Shown here: positions 9,005-21,835 of the stretch, one piece after another
How the letters are laid out: the number at the start of each line of letters is the position of its first letter
Numbering within the stretch: position 1 is the stretch's first letter
NCBI GenBank assembly: GCA_036345935.2
Contig: JADWOT020000007.1
Span: forward strand, 8,815,930 to 8,879,929
Source of the DNA: Taenia hydatigena
Lineage: Eukaryota > Platyhelminthes > Cestoda > Cyclophyllidea > Taeniidae
Reading direction: 5' to 3'
DNA length: 64,000 nt
Program-made: the position numbers and the translations under genes
The notes under the pieces: generated by a model
What the model was told of the DNA's origin: nothing
Seen by the model: only the letters and a program-made list of their open reading frames with translations
The model's database searches: none

Positions 9005-10847
9005 AAACCTTCACTCGTTTCTCTAGGGAGGTTTGTCTCTGGCTCCTTACAACTCCTACTTCAACTGTGTCAGCGACAGTGACATCACAGTGTGAGGACT
9101 GTGGAGGAGGTGAAGAGAATGCAGAGTATCTGCCTCATGTTCTCTTTTACGTGTGCTGCATCTTTGCAACCGTCCTGTTCCCAATGAGGAGATTGCACCG
9201 GCATCCGTCGCAGTGATGCTCAACCTGAGAGTGGCTGTGAACAGCGCCGACGTTGGCACATTGAATATATGGTGGCAGCGTCGGGTGTTGGATGAGCGCG
9301 ATTCTTCGCAATCGCAGTCCGTGATGGAGTTCCTCTTTGGCAGTCTGCATCGTTTGTCAAGAGTAAAGCCTGGCACCTCGGTGAGTGATTTGATTTGCCG
9401 CCTTCCTCCTTTCCCCTCGTTGGCCAATTGGTGGTTTCAACTGAGAGCTTCTAGGAATTCCCGCATTACGCACTACTGGGAAGACGCTTTTCATCTCAAT
9501 CGTTGTTAAACACCTCTACCACCAGAGGCCGGAAGTCTTGCTCCAGTCTGGGGGGCCAAGTGCGTAATATTTGTTCCTGTCGCGATCGCGTGGATTGAGC
9601 TTGGTGGGAGGGAGGGATTAGAATGCTCGGCATAGTAGGATAAATACGTTTTTTCGTTAGAGCATCCTAACGAAGGTTACAGTTTGACCGGTGCATTGAC
9701 TCGTTGGTGTGGTGGGCTTTTTCTTTCGTACAGAACCTTCGCCTGTTCGCTCGTATCGCAGCCTCGCTGGCCATCCTCTGCGAGGCACTGCCGCCCGACC
9801 TTGTCTTGCTCACTGATTGTGTGAGTGAGATGGAGACCCTTCTCTGCCTTGTGCGACGTCCTTGGTCTACTGCGCTTTCCCGACTGCCAGCGAGACCAGA
9901 GGTGAGACTTGCGTCGACTCGCCACGTAGGCGTTCTCTCTTTTCTTAATGCTTCAGCATTTACATCCACGCAACAATTTTGGAAGAGACATTGCACTTGA
10001 CGGCAATGCCTAAGTCAATTTAACCTGATTTCGCATCTGAGAAGTTTCATTCTGGCGTGCGTTTGCAGTCTTCATCACGAATCTGCCAACCGGGAGAAGG
10101 GGAGGTGAATATGAGTTGCGGTTGGATGGGGTCGAGGAATCCAGAACGCATGATAGACTAATTGATGAGTGGAGCAGAAATGCGTGCATTCGGAGTGTCA
10201 CTAGACGTAGTCAGGTGGTTGTGGGGCGGTCTTCTTCGGAAATCACTCAGGCGTGTCAACTACGAGGTTGGAGGGATGTGCTGAATAAGTCAATTGATGA
10301 TAGTTGGATAGATGGATGGGGGGTTTGATGGGGTGAAACTAGCAACACAGTGACCTTTCCCTTCAAGATGGCGGTGTTGGCAGGCTTTGGTAGGTCATTG
10401 TTTTTCGAAGACACGACGGTGCATTCCATCAACCGATTGAAATGATTATCTGTTACTTCTGATGTTTTACATTCAGCATTCTACTTCTCCAATGCATTGT
10501 GCATGATGTTGAAGTAGAGATGATTGGAGGAGCTGGAATGAGGCAGTTTCCACTGTAGAGGAGGGTGGTGTTGCTAGTGCGGGTAGAAAGTCATTTGGAG
10601 CCAAGGTGGTGGTGAGGTGGACAATGTGTGTCAAATGGAGAATTTGGAGGGTGCTGTTGCATTTGAGGAACTACAGAGCGTTCCTCGCAATCAATGGCTC
10701 CTATTAAAGTGATTTCTCATTTAACTGTTTCCTTTTCTCGCCCCCTACTCCCTCTTCGTCTCTCTCCCACTTGTCCTCTGTTAGACTGGAGCTGAATTTG
10801 AAGCGTTTGCCATCAAGACCACAGGTCGATCCACTAAATGCCTGTGA
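9005..10847 (+). CDS. 3' end of an unidentified multi-exon helical protein gene
   Basis: Four exons join in frame: 9,005-9,078 (acceptor ttctatctcaacccag), 9,125-9,380 (donor TCG|GTGAGT), 9,734-9,901 (acceptor ctttttctttcgtacag, donor GAG|GTGAGA) and 10,785-10,847 (acceptor ttgtcctctgttag, stop TGA). All junction phases agree. The introns are 46, 353 and 883 bases. The predicted product (about 186 residues here) is Leu-rich and looks alpha-helical, for example FVSGSLQLLLQLCQRQ and NLRLFARIAASLAILCEALP, as in scaffold or HEAT-like proteins. I considered a Mediator or Integrator subunit but no diagnostic motif supports a name. No start codon lies in the first exon, so more exons are expected upstream, where the minus-strand frame 8,578-8,976 sits. 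The last exon is less certain: a second frame of the same stretch is open for longer. Confidence 0.55.
10000..10784. other. Long intron with GT/GA-rich low-complexity sequence
   Basis: Purine and TGG-rich sequence (about 10,080-10,680) between exons three and four of the 9-10.8 kb gene. The open frames here reflect low complexity. Confidence 0.4.
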
Positions 10848-10849
10848 AC

Positions 10850-13800
10850 TCCCTCTCTTGACTCTGCGAGAGCACCAGCGACGGTGTCAACATCACCACC
10901 AGCAAACGCGAAAGTAAGAGATGTGACACTTCCTACCGTCTTCGTTGCTACTGTTTTACCCTCATTTTGTATGCACTACTTCAGTGTTTTCATAATCATT
11001 ATAAGCCTTTCTTTACGCGGTCTCTATATGCCGTAAGTCACAGCAGTGGTGTATGGATAAATCTTGAAGTCGATGAATGCTTGAATGAATGAAGCGAATG
11101 TACGGCTACTGACTCCTTGCCAGTAGCGTCCAAAAGTTCTTCTCAAAGGAAAGGTCTTCAGTCACAGTCAAATGTTACCTTCTTTGCTTTCAAAAAGACA
11201 GTCCCACCCTGCAGTCCCGACACCGTGCTTCTTAATTCCTCATTAGAAAACACTCTTGCTGAAATGAAATGAGTTACATGCGACACAAAAGCTATGGGGT
11301 GTTTCATGCACCGTTCTAGTTTTGCGTGATTCAGCTCTCTCCGTTCCACACTCCAGATCCTGTTAGCCTCCTAACCCTTCTACAGGGTTAGAGGAAACTT
11401 GCATCTTGTTTGTGTAAATAATGACATTGTTGGGAACTAATTCAGCAGTTACAGCGTATCACAGCAATTCACTTCGTACAACGATAGCAATGGCTGTCAA
11501 CGAAGACTAGAAGGCGGCTCGTACCGACATTACCCACTGTGCGGCAAAGGCGTTTAAAGTAGACGGCCACGTCTATTAGAATTTGCAATAGAAGAACCGC
11601 GCCGAACCCTACTGACTTAGGCGAAACTAAATCACCTAAAATGGTTATCAGCGAAACAGAGCTAGTGTGAATTGTTTAACACCGAGCAAATCCTAGCAAG
11701 AAATGATACTTCTCCATGTTACAAAGATCAAACCATAACCATACGCATCGAATCTTCTCAGCAACACTTAACGGTACGTTTGGCAGAAGAATAAAGCAAA
11801 GGTGAAAGAATGCTATCGAGACAAACTACTGCAGTCATGGCAAGGAATGAAGCTGGTCAAGGAGGATTAAACAGTTAGGGTTCAGAGGTTTCATCAATGT
11901 GTTGCACTGGATATCAGCCTACCTAGCATTATTTTATTTCAGAGCCACTCTATGGGATGGGATGCACTGAAATGGACTTCGACAGTCTTGGATCTAAGTA
12001 TTAATGCCTTGGTAATGAGCCACGCAGCCCCGAAATAGGCCTACACCAATACCAAGTTCCTTGCTGATGGGTGGTGTGACAAGGAATATTGGGGTGAGTC
12101 TGCTTATAGATCTGAATTGGAGCAGGTTAGATATCAAGGTCGCTGTGTGCTTCTCTGTGGGCACTATCGCGAACTGTAGAGTACCTTCCCTTTTTCTACC
12201 CGAAACAGCCCTTTGAAGTGAGTGCATTTTTTTCACCACATTCACCAATTGATTGGCTTAGAAACCAAAGAGGTGTTTATAATTTACCTCTGTTTTGCAG
12301 CGCACCCCCTAAGGGAAACCATCCAACCTATGGCCTTCCAACTCACCTCTCCTATTAGTCTAATTTGGTCCAAATTGTGAGAGCATGAGTAAAGTGCAGT
12401 TAACACACAACAATGTGAAGAAAGTAGTCATGATCAATTCGTGCCATTCCTACTCTTCAGTGCTAACTAGTGCGAAATTAATGGGCGCTGTGCCTAATGC
12501 AATTGTATCAGTTTTGTGTCTTCAGAAAATATGTTTGACACTTATACCCTTTGCGCATAACATCCAAGTTTGATGACAGGATATATTTTAGGAAGGACAA
12601 TCAAAATCGCGACTAGATCGCACAACCCCGGACCGAGCTTGCAGCATTTGCCCGAGGAAAGATTAAGCAGCTTTTTGCATCATGGTTCCAAATTCTCATG
12701 CGGCAAGGTGTTATTTACTCAAACGACTCACTTACGTTGACGATTTGCTAGATCTTATCAACATTCCTGGACCTTTTGACTGGCAAAATTAAATCGTGTC
12801 TAATGATTCTTGCCTGGGCAAAGCACTAAAAAGTAGTACTCAAGCTTGCTTTAAAATAGTTCTCATTGCCTGATTTCGTGTGCAAAATTCGGGATAAATT
12901 ACAAAATTTGACGCGACACTTTTATTTAGTGGACGCAAAGGGTTAGTTGCCCACCTATAAAATGGAAACTACACAGAGCATACAGTTCTTTTATACGCAT
13001 GTGATTCGATTTTGAGGTGAGACGGTTCGTTAAACGATTATTAGGGTCGAAAATGACCCCAATGCGTACTTTCTCTCGGCGGAAGAAGGTGTCGGTTGTA
13101 TTTCAGCTTATCCTGCATTTATCGTCCTGGCTTACCTAATCATAAATTATTCCTATGCCCAGCATCACTTCCACTTTCCATACATCGCAAAACCACGTCC
13201 TTGCTACACCCATAACGCATTCATCCATTCAGTCATTTGTCTCCCATACTGCTGCAATTACCTCAAGACAATCATCAGTCCCTCTCAAGTGCATTTTATT
13301 TATCCACCAAATAACCGGCCTTGTATTTACGAAATGTGACCATCTTCGCTACCTTGTTTGACCACATCCTGGCAGAAGCAACCCAGTAGTTGCCTAAAGT
13401 TGAGAAATGATATTTAATCAAAGAATGATGAGCAACCAGATTAAACAAATCGACTCAGCTAAACTATTCCATTCGCGCCTTCACGACTGCCAAAATCATT
13501 GCTCCACAGAATAATGGAGGGCCTGCGGTGGCGGTCAGATAATCTTAAGGATGTCTAACAAAGCTTATTGGTAAATTAAGAACTTATTGACAAAGAATCG
13601 GGGCATGGGATTCGTATTTGGACTTTCTATGCTAATGATTCCATTGTTTGCCACGCAAATTCACTGAATGGAACGTGTAATTATTTGGGATCTACAACAG
13701 TTGATGCGTAAATTTGAGGGAAGCATTTTATCCAAATATGCAAGAAACTGAGCTCTGTTAAGGTTCAATGTTGTTTACTCAATTGCTTTTGCCATTGGAG

Positions 13801-15500
13801 TACAAAGTTAGCAGAAGGAAAGGCATTCAACAACTCTCAAAAACTAAGCGTCCGTCTCTCTCCCACTGGTCGAAACGTGCTATCGCATGTGCTACATCAC
13901 CGTTTTCAAAGCAGCAAAAGCCTCGGCTATGCGGAAAAACACATTTCGTTTGATGCGTGTCAAGGCCGTCAAAATTTTGACACATTGATTCGCAAAATGC
14001 ACAAGGCAATATTCTTTTGTTTCTATCTCCCATCAATAATTACGCCCTCACTTTAGAAAATCTAAATTTATGCGGTGTAGCCATTTCCACTTAAAAGACT
14101 TCGATTAAGATAAAGGAGATGTCGAATGAGATAATGATAATTCGCTTGAAAGTAGCAGCGATGAGACTGCTTCTGAAGCCAGTCCATCAGTCGAATCTGC
14201 AGCACATAGTCTCTTCATTGTCAGTATGGGGTCCAATGATTGCTGTAAATTCATTTTAACGCCGTTGACGAGGCGCGGTGACCGACTTGACATTGACATT
14301 GACGCCCACACGCCTTGGGTGTGGTTACCTTATCAAACCCTCCTTGAAGAGGATACCTCAGACTTCACTCGATATTTGTCATGACGCGTCAGTCACGACT
14401 TTGTCACCCCTACCAAATTAGCCTCCTCAAATTGATAAGACAGACACAACTGTCCACTCCAATGTCGGAAAGTGCGCACACAAACTGTCCGTAAGCATCA
14501 TCTGGGGCTAATCGGGAGGGACATTTGGCTTCACATACAAAGCTTAATTGATCTTCATTTGCAATAATATTAGTAAATTGACATCGAAGAAATTCAATTT
14601 TACAATCAACTCGATGACCCTGGATAGCAATTTGAGTCCTGTTTGTGCGAATGGTAGGATGAAAAGGGGAATCGCTTCCAAAGGACATCAGATAACGTAG
14701 CGGCTATCAAAAATTCTACTAAGTAGTGACCAAAGAACTTTAAAACGCGTTTACCAGATAACTACCGAGTACAAATCAGGTGTCGGGCCCAACCAAAATT
14801 TGAGTCCGATGACTTTCGCACCTCAAGCCAAAAGCATACTACAGAACCGGCGGACCCTGTGGTTGCCTTTAGTTAATAAATAACCACAATTTTTAGGGCG
14901 TGCGCTTAACTAGTCTTCGAGCTTAAGTTGCCGGTCAACTGATAAGGCCCCGATTTTCTCAAGGCAAAGATTGCGGGGTCGTGGTGTCATACGTTTGCAG
15001 CAACACAATTTGACAATATTTTTAAGCGAGTGCAAGCTTTGGAGAAGTATGATTAGCCTACAAGTGCTAAAAATCCGAAACATGCTGTCTGTAAAGGATG
15101 CAATCACTACAGTTTGCTGCGTCCATGAAATTTTCAATGGAGGTTGCTAAAAACTTACACAGAGAAGAAAGGACTAAAATTGACTACGAAAATGATGTGA
15201 CAGGGGAACGCAAGAAGTAAACACTGTGAAGAAATGTGAAGAGAACAAATGACATGGAAAGGTGTGAAGGGCACCCAAAACGTCAAATGGGGAATGAATG
15301 TTGCGAGCAGTGAAATATTAAGAGAAAAATAGCAGAAACTATAAAAACGGGAAGGAGTGATGTAAACTGAGCCGAAAATTGTTTGCCGCACCGCTTGAGG
15401 GATAGAATTAATGGAATGGTAGGATAAAGAACTACAAAAATGTGTAGTTGCTTTGGTATCCATCCTTGGCAAGATAATTGAGTACTTAAAAGGTTGAAGA
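10850..15500. other. Gene-poor stretch
   Basis: Stop-dense AT-rich sequence. A short perfect-stem palindrome (ctaaccc...gggttag) lies near 11,371-11,390. Frames of 60-92 codons near 13,155, 13,768, 14,105 and 14,410 show no family resemblance or splice linkage. Confidence 0.5.
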
Positions 15501-15502
15501 CA

Positions 15503-15574
15503 GTCCTGCCACTTGGTGGATGAGGTGTCTGTCTCCTAAATAAGAGATTGTGGGTTCGAGTCCCACGGTGGGTG
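15503..15574 (+). repeat. tRNA-Arg(CCT)-derived unit (SINE head or tRNA pseudogene)
   Basis: A 72-base unit resembling eukaryotic tRNA-Arg with anticodon CCT. It keeps a near-consensus D-arm region (acttggtggatgaggtg), the anticodon loop CTCCTAA and a perfect T arm (gtggg ttcgagt cccac), i.e. intact A- and B-box-like promoters. The acceptor stem pairs at six positions (cctgcc with ggtggg). The anticodon stem pairs poorly, so a functional tRNA is unlikely. The antisense frame reads the well-known repeat-like string GTRTHNLLFRRQT, as often seen in predicted proteins that cover tRNA-derived retroposons. Confidence 0.65.
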
Positions 15575-15693
15575 TTCCGTTTACCCACACCAATGTATTC
15601 TCTTTTGCAGCATTGTTAACAAGTGTCCAAAAGTGTGCGCAAGCGTGGCCGCAGCTGTCATGTCACTGATTGTTATCAGGTGCCAAAGGAAAA

Positions 15694-15764
15694 TCCCGGG
15701 AAGCAAAGCACTCGCGACCCCTAGGTTATGAAACTGATGCGCCAACCTACTGCGCTACCCGGGC
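15694..15764 (-). repeat. tRNA-Met(CAT)-like unit, degenerate
   Basis: On the minus strand the sequence begins GCCCGGGTAGCGCAGTAGG, keeps the tRNA-Met-like D arm (GCGC...GCGC), an anticodon loop TTCATAA with CAT, and an acceptor 3' strand CCCGGGA pairing at six of seven positions. The T arm (around GCGAGTGCTTTGCTT) does not form a stem, so this is a tRNA-Met pseudogene or the head of a SINE. It lies 120 bases from the tRNA-Arg-like unit and in the opposite orientation. Confidence 0.6.
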
Positions 15765-15789
15765 GCGCCGCCACTGCAGCTTATAATTT

Positions 15790-18700
15790 TCCATAACCTT
15801 ACGGATTGGGCAGGGCGCTCGTAATAAAGAGTTGAGTAGCTCGGAATTGTTGATTTGATGCTCCAGCACATACGGCACCGATTATACCTAACTGTGTTTA
15901 GGTTGATTTAGTGAATGCCAGCGTAAATCAAAAAAAGGTGTACCTATACCTTGGTTTAGACGAGATTCGGTTAGAGCAGATGCTGCTGCCAGTCCGATAC
16001 AACAAAATGAATGGGCGAACCGATGATAAGAGGCGTTGGCGATGGTGTTGTTCAACCAATAAGAAGTGTGTCCGAGTGTAAAAAGTGGTGGATACAGGGG
16101 GAAGGTGGTACGTCACGTGACGAAATCGTGCCCAAAATTTAGCCATGCACAAGCAGTAATGTGTGAGTTGAGGCATGATAGGTAGAAAGAATTATCACTC
16201 ACTTGGATTTTGACTGCTGCGGAGGAGTTAGTTAATAATGATGGTGAGCAGTTCTTTAAGCAATGGCCGTTGGATGGTCAATTACTACTACTACTAGTGG
16301 TTAGATAAGTAAAATTGTATTCCTGTGAATGCTGGAACACTTAATAAACTGAAGCATTTGCTGTAACCAAGTGAGCACGTGAAGCGAGGTAAAAGAAAAA
16401 TTTGACTCAAACGTGCCCTGAGAGTTGCCCACAAAATCGGATCAGCTAATTAATTCCTGCCACTAATCTGTTTTCGCATCTAAGGGCGGCAAGGTTGTCG
16501 GTGCAGTACAAATTTCCTGCTAGTTTACACCTCGATCAGTGTGCTGCGACATTTGAAACGCAATGATTACATTGATTATGCCTATAGATATACGCGTATA
16601 TTTTACTTGTTTGGCAAAAGGGGAAAAGTGGCAGGTTGTGGGCGAGATGTTTAAATGCATGATGAGTTGTCGTTTGACTGATTCGCTTGCAAGTGGGTCA
16701 GGTGGCAGTGGAGCTATCCAGCCAACCAATGAATGTGTTTCGTATGCGTAAAACGGTCACGGGCTTAATCGTTCGAAATGGCAACAAAAGTTATTTGAAT
16801 CAATCTTGACGCGAGAGACATTCATTCACCATTTAGGAGTTCTTCAGTGTAAGATTATAGACGACTAAACTAACCACCATTGCAGCGTTGTCACCTATCG
16901 AAGCTTTCTTTAAAGAAAAGATTCCTTTTAAAACCGTGTTTCGCGGGTTGCAAATCGAATTTAATTACTTCAATATTTACTTAAATCTGCCCTTTCTTAC
17001 AATTAGCCAGACTTGAATGTTCCAGCGTGCGCGAGACCTCTTCTCAGGATTCTCTTCACTCCATTTAATCACGACAATGCAGGCAGTTCCCGTCTATTAG
17101 TTTCAATGATTTTATAACTTGATAAGAAGTATTCCTTTGTATTGAAGTGCATATCATAGTCATAAGTGGCAGCAGAATTTGCTCTTAGCGAATGGGTTCA
17201 ATGGGTACCTTAATCGACTAGTTTGTTTGCTCCTCCTATTGCTATTTCCTTCAAAGTAGATTGCTATTTCCAATGGTTCTACTCATATGACATTAGTAAC
17301 ACTTTTGTATTTCAGCATGCCGGACCCGATTAAGTTCAGTGACTGATAGTCGCGGTCTGCATTCGCCTCGAATGCCTTCTTCTCACAACCAAATGGAGTT
17401 AAATTTGGGGAGAACATGGGTGAGGAATTTACATTTGCACAAGAAAGGCTTGATCGTCGACACGGGCGTGGACCGTTTTGCACACTGTAAAAATTTCTAC
17501 GAGGTTTGCGCACCATATGAGCTCGTGTTTGGCCATGCTGCTGTTCCTGTTTGCAAAATTTTCTAGTTATTTACAAGCATTAGTCTTGAAAGCAAAAAAA
17601 ATGTCGAGCAAAAAATCGGACTTTTACTTAGATGCTTTAGACACTGTAGTACAAGCCAGATCATTAATGAACTATTTGCTGCGGATGCGATTTCAGCAAT
17701 TGTTGGATGGCTACTTTCCCACCTCCTTTAGCCACGAGAACTTTCATAAAGCTTTTCTAATACCCGCCTACTTGAGAAGCATCTGTACCACGTGTACAAT
17801 CCACTCTGCCCACCATGGCGTATATCACCTTCAGACACTAGCACTCAAACGGTTAGTCAATTCTAATTTACTATTTGTAGGGAACTCGTTCAACCTGAAG
17901 TCCAATCACGCATGCATCAAAATGTATAGACATATTCAAAAATTGCCACGTTTTGTGTTAACGTGTCGCAGTAGTGCAATGTGATAACGAAATGCTACGC
18001 ACGCCTGGGTTGTACAGACCATATTATGTGTGGCAGAGTTATTACAAGATGTCATGGTAAGGTTGCTTACTGGATATTGGCGAAAAATGGAACCATCTTG
18101 ATTTGCTTAAAGGATTGCCTATACTGCTCGTTTGCCTTAAGAAGGCTTATTTGGAGACTAGGATTATTGTCTCACTGTAGATATTCACGTGAGTTATTGC
18201 GCAGATTGCCGCACCCTATCTATCAACCTTCAGCATGCTCAATCCGGTAGAAATGGTTTTGAGATATTATAATGTAAACACTTTAGCAATGTCTAGATCA
18301 TAGGCCTTAAAAAGCACGCGTCAGTTCTTCTTTATAACAGATTACAACAACAAGTAGAATGGTCCGATACGAGAGTAAATCGTTTAGGACAATATAATTA
18401 AACGGATGTTAATAAGCATTAAAATTGGAGCTGTCAAAAGATACAGCACACCGGCGCTGATTGAAGACTACTTAGCACCTCATAAAAGCAGTGAGATCAG
18501 CAAAATAGACGATTGCTCAAGATCCAAACAAATAAGTGAACCACGTGGAGAATGGTCCACCCATCACCTGTGGCAGCGTTTCTCGAACCGAAAAACATCC
18601 ACGTATCTGTCGAAAGAAATGCGACCATTTATAATATTCTTGAACAAGGTAGCGTTCTCCAATGATCTTACTGAAAGAATAGGCAGATTTATGCTTAGTC

Positions 18701-19860
18701 TGACAGTGGCGTAGGAGAGTTCCACTACCTGGGCTCAGGTTTGTTCAAATAGCGTCTGCCAAAGTTGCACAGGGCGTAATTTTCGTTCATTGATGGAGAA
18801 AAGCAGACTGAAGTACCCTTTTAATGGTTACCTCAGCCGTGCCGCTTTGACTAAGCAGAAACGATACGGGGAAAGTTCGGATAATACAAATACTGCCGAG
18901 CAATTGCCTAGAAATGAGAAAAATAATAGCTAGGGACTCATTTTATAAAACATAAATACTCAACTCGAAAAGACACAAAATGCATCACAAAACTACTGTT
19001 TATTAGCTCATTAGTACCTGAAAAAGCACGGAGTGATGGGAACGTCAAATTTTAAACTAAGCTTATTCAACAATGCTTTCAAACTAATCAGTTGCAACAG
19101 CAAAACAAACACATGTCCGCATTAAGGGGTAAAAATCCAGCAAAAATACAAATGAAAATTAAGGGATGTTATGATTTTGAAAAGTAGAAATCTCACGGCC
19201 AAAATATGGGGTTAATAGTGTGCACAACGAAAGAAGAAATTAGCAGCTAATGTAATTAATAAAAATGAATGACTGTCAAATGAAAAAGAAAAACAAGCTA
19301 TGTAAAAAAGGCAACATCGGCGCCAACCTGCTTGGTAGGTGTCACGCTTCAATTTGCACTGGCCTGTGCGCCTGCTACGATGACGAATGAGGGAGGGCTG
19401 TGAAGGGCGCATGATACCGAGTAGTGAATGGAAGGGTGTGGGGACGGGTCCTGATAGGTAAATGGGTGGGCGGGTGGGTGTGTGGATGTAAGGCGGGTAA
19501 GAGGAGAAATGATACCATTATAAGCACCAATGCTTCTATTTGTTTTTTTCATGTGACATAGGCACGGTCGGAAACCTAGAACTGTTTCTTGATTTGAGAT
19601 GACGTTGGTTTTAGTTGTTGCGATCGCGTTCAATGCCGAGCAGACAGGCATAAGTGCTATGAATGCTCTATGCTTCCAAATTCTTTGGAACCATTCTCTT
19701 CTGCACAGTGACAGCCCATTTTGCCCCACAACTAGATTTAATATGGTGTGAAAAATAAATAACCTTGGTTTTGGCGAAAAGTGTTTACGTTATAAAAACA
19801 GCGACCGCCGTTACAATGATTCAATAACTAGGCAATTATTGGTAGGTACTGAATCCAGTA
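15790..19860. other. Gene-poor stretch
   Basis: Contains a 168-codon plus-strand open frame at 17,478-17,984 with no signal peptide, domain or splice context that I can support. The rest is stop-dense. Confidence 0.45.
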
Positions 19861-19869
19861 ATTCATTGG

Positions 19870-20010
19870 AGCTGCAGCTAAAGGCTGTGGTTCCACGCGA
19901 GTCAAGCGGCATCTGCAGACGCTGTTGCAAGCGATAATGCATCTGTATTTAATGGCTTTCCAACTTACAGAAAGCGCATCCGAGTTCTGAGACACCTATG
20001 TTTTCGTAGC
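19870..20010 (+). repeat. Dispersed repeat family R3, copy 1
   Basis: About 140 bases matching 28,205-28,350 in the same orientation at roughly 65-70 percent by eye: ggctgtggttccacgcgagtc against ggtcgtggccccatgcaagtc, then parallel blocks ending gcgcatccgagttctgagac against gtgcgttcgggaccggaaac. Element type unknown. Confidence 0.5.
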
Positions 20011-20449
20011 TGCAAGTATGCTAAATTTGAACTCGTAACATTTGACCACCTTATCGTGACTAATATTTTTTTCAGTTTCAAGTCAAATTTCCGATTTAAG
20101 GTGGAGCGCAAGACCACTATCCGATCCATTCGACTTAGTTCATAGCAGATCTTATGGCGAAAGGTGTCATCTTTACTTGTATTCCTCAGTGTGCTAATAG
20201 CGCAACATTCCTCCTTCCTTTTGAACGGCAGCACTTTTATTTACAATTCTACCCAGGCAAGTTTACTTGACTCACAAAAATAATGTTTCAAGCAGGTTAC
20301 TAATCCTTCAGTCCTCGATGGTTTGAACTATGCACTTGCGAGAATATGCATTTCTCCAAAAGCTATATCATCAGTTGTAAGGGCAAATGAATGATTAGCA
20401 GGAATTTCGTTTATTGAACTACTTCACACAATGCACTGAAAGCGCTCCT

Positions 20450-20770
20450 TGGCTCGAGTTACTCATTTGAAGACTGATTATTTGGCAGGAGGACTAAGCT
20501 CAGTCAAAAGACTGGCGTCCTAAACGCGCACCCAGTTCTACAAGACATTTACAGCCCTTAAAAGGAGGAAACTGATCCTTGTTATCCGGGGATCTGAGGC
20601 TGTCATTGATTGGTTTGAATGTTATTTGCTGTCCAACCAATCAATCTGGCCGCATACTTAGCATTGGAGAATATTGTTGCCTGGAAGGCTTCCTTTCTGA
20701 TAGTTCCACAAGCGCATGCATCCACGTCATCGATGCTGACATGCAGTGTCTTAACGTCCTCTTTCATCTC
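20450..20770 (+). repeat. Dispersed repeat family R2, copy 2
   Basis: Inverted partner of 7,440-7,710. Beginning with cgagttactcatttgaagac, it runs through agttctacaagacatttaca and cttagcattggagaatattg to tccacaagcgcatgcatcca. It contains a 65-codon plus-strand frame whose residues match those of the other copy position by position. Confidence 0.75.
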
Positions 20771-21599
20771 AGCTAAGATGTGCCCAATTAGTGGTAGTTG
20801 ACACCCTACACTTCTCAATTCCAAACCGCATAACAAGATGCTTTGTTTTGCCTTTGTTTCTTTCACTCTCGACCCCTTCGAGAATGGGTATAACACTCAG
20901 TGCATGTCAAGTTGATTAAAGAACATGCGTTTCAAGTCACACTCTTATGAGCTTCTCGCCACACACAGTCCCAACATTCAGTTTGCAGCATTTGCAATCA
21001 CGGTATTGCAGCTTAACCATAGAAGCGCAAAACTCACTTGTACCCGATTTCTTCATCGGATACCGAATCTGTCGATGAGTTACTTCGAACCCAAAACCGG
21101 CCATCGTAATCGGAGTTATGGGAAGCACCGTTTCGGAAAAAGATATCACCCGCTTAATATGCGTCCTTGAAACTGTGTTAAGAATTCGGCATTTCGAGTG
21201 ATATTTCCCCATTTTGATAAGCTGCACAAACCGCACGAGGTGGTGGTGTTATGGGAAAACATCGAATTAGCTGGTGATGCATACACTGAATCCAAGAAAC
21301 CAACATGTTTACGTATCATCAAATTAAGCCAATGACAGCAGTTGCAAGGTCCAGAGGATTATGAAGCTGAAAGCGGGCACGAAATGCACCTTTATTGAAT
21401 AACACGAGGAACACTACTTTCAAAAATACCGTAAGAGTGAAATGTGTACCGCTCTTCTCCTGCGGTTCTTTGCTAACATACGTGACATTCAACGCATGTT
21501 GAGTCCAGTTTGGAACAAGTATATTAGGATACATTTCCCCATGTATGCATGCACGCGCAAACTCCTGCCACAATTTTTATTAATTTACTTGCCACTGCG

Positions 21600-21835
21600 C
21601 CCACGTAGCAGAGTAGTGCGGATGTATTGCCCACCTCATTTCGTGATAGCACTTGGATTTAAAGTCAATCAGCTGGCTACTTTGAACCGAATTGCGAATC
21701 CCATACACGAAGGCAAAATGGGCATCGGGTTGTGCAAACGTAGGCAAATGATGCCAGCCATTCATCCTTTATTGGACTACACAATCGCTCAAAGATTTGA
21801 GAAACAAAGCCATCAAATCTACTAACGTGTGCATT
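21600..21835 (+). repeat. Local direct repeat R4, copy 1
   Basis: The stretch containing ccattcatcctttattggac and catcaaatctactaacgtgt recurs about 500 bases downstream (22,110-22,330) in the same orientation, at about 70-75 percent identity in the best part. Confidence 0.6.

Noticed and set aside
10116..10328. 70-codon plus-strand frame
   Set aside because: Lies in GT/GA-rich low-complexity intron sequence.
11371..11390. Short palindrome ctaaccc...gggttag
   Set aside because: A seven-base stem without any neighbouring gene or array; expected by chance.
15283..15588. Minus-strand frame with the GTRTHNLLFRRQT string
   Set aside because: This is antisense translation of the tRNA-Arg-like unit, a common artefact in predicted proteomes, not a gene.
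17478..17984. 168-codon plus-strand open frame
   Set aside because: Long for the region, but composition is ordinary AT-rich, with no domain, repeat, signal peptide or convincing splice site. The hydrophobic stretch near residue 20 alone is not enough.
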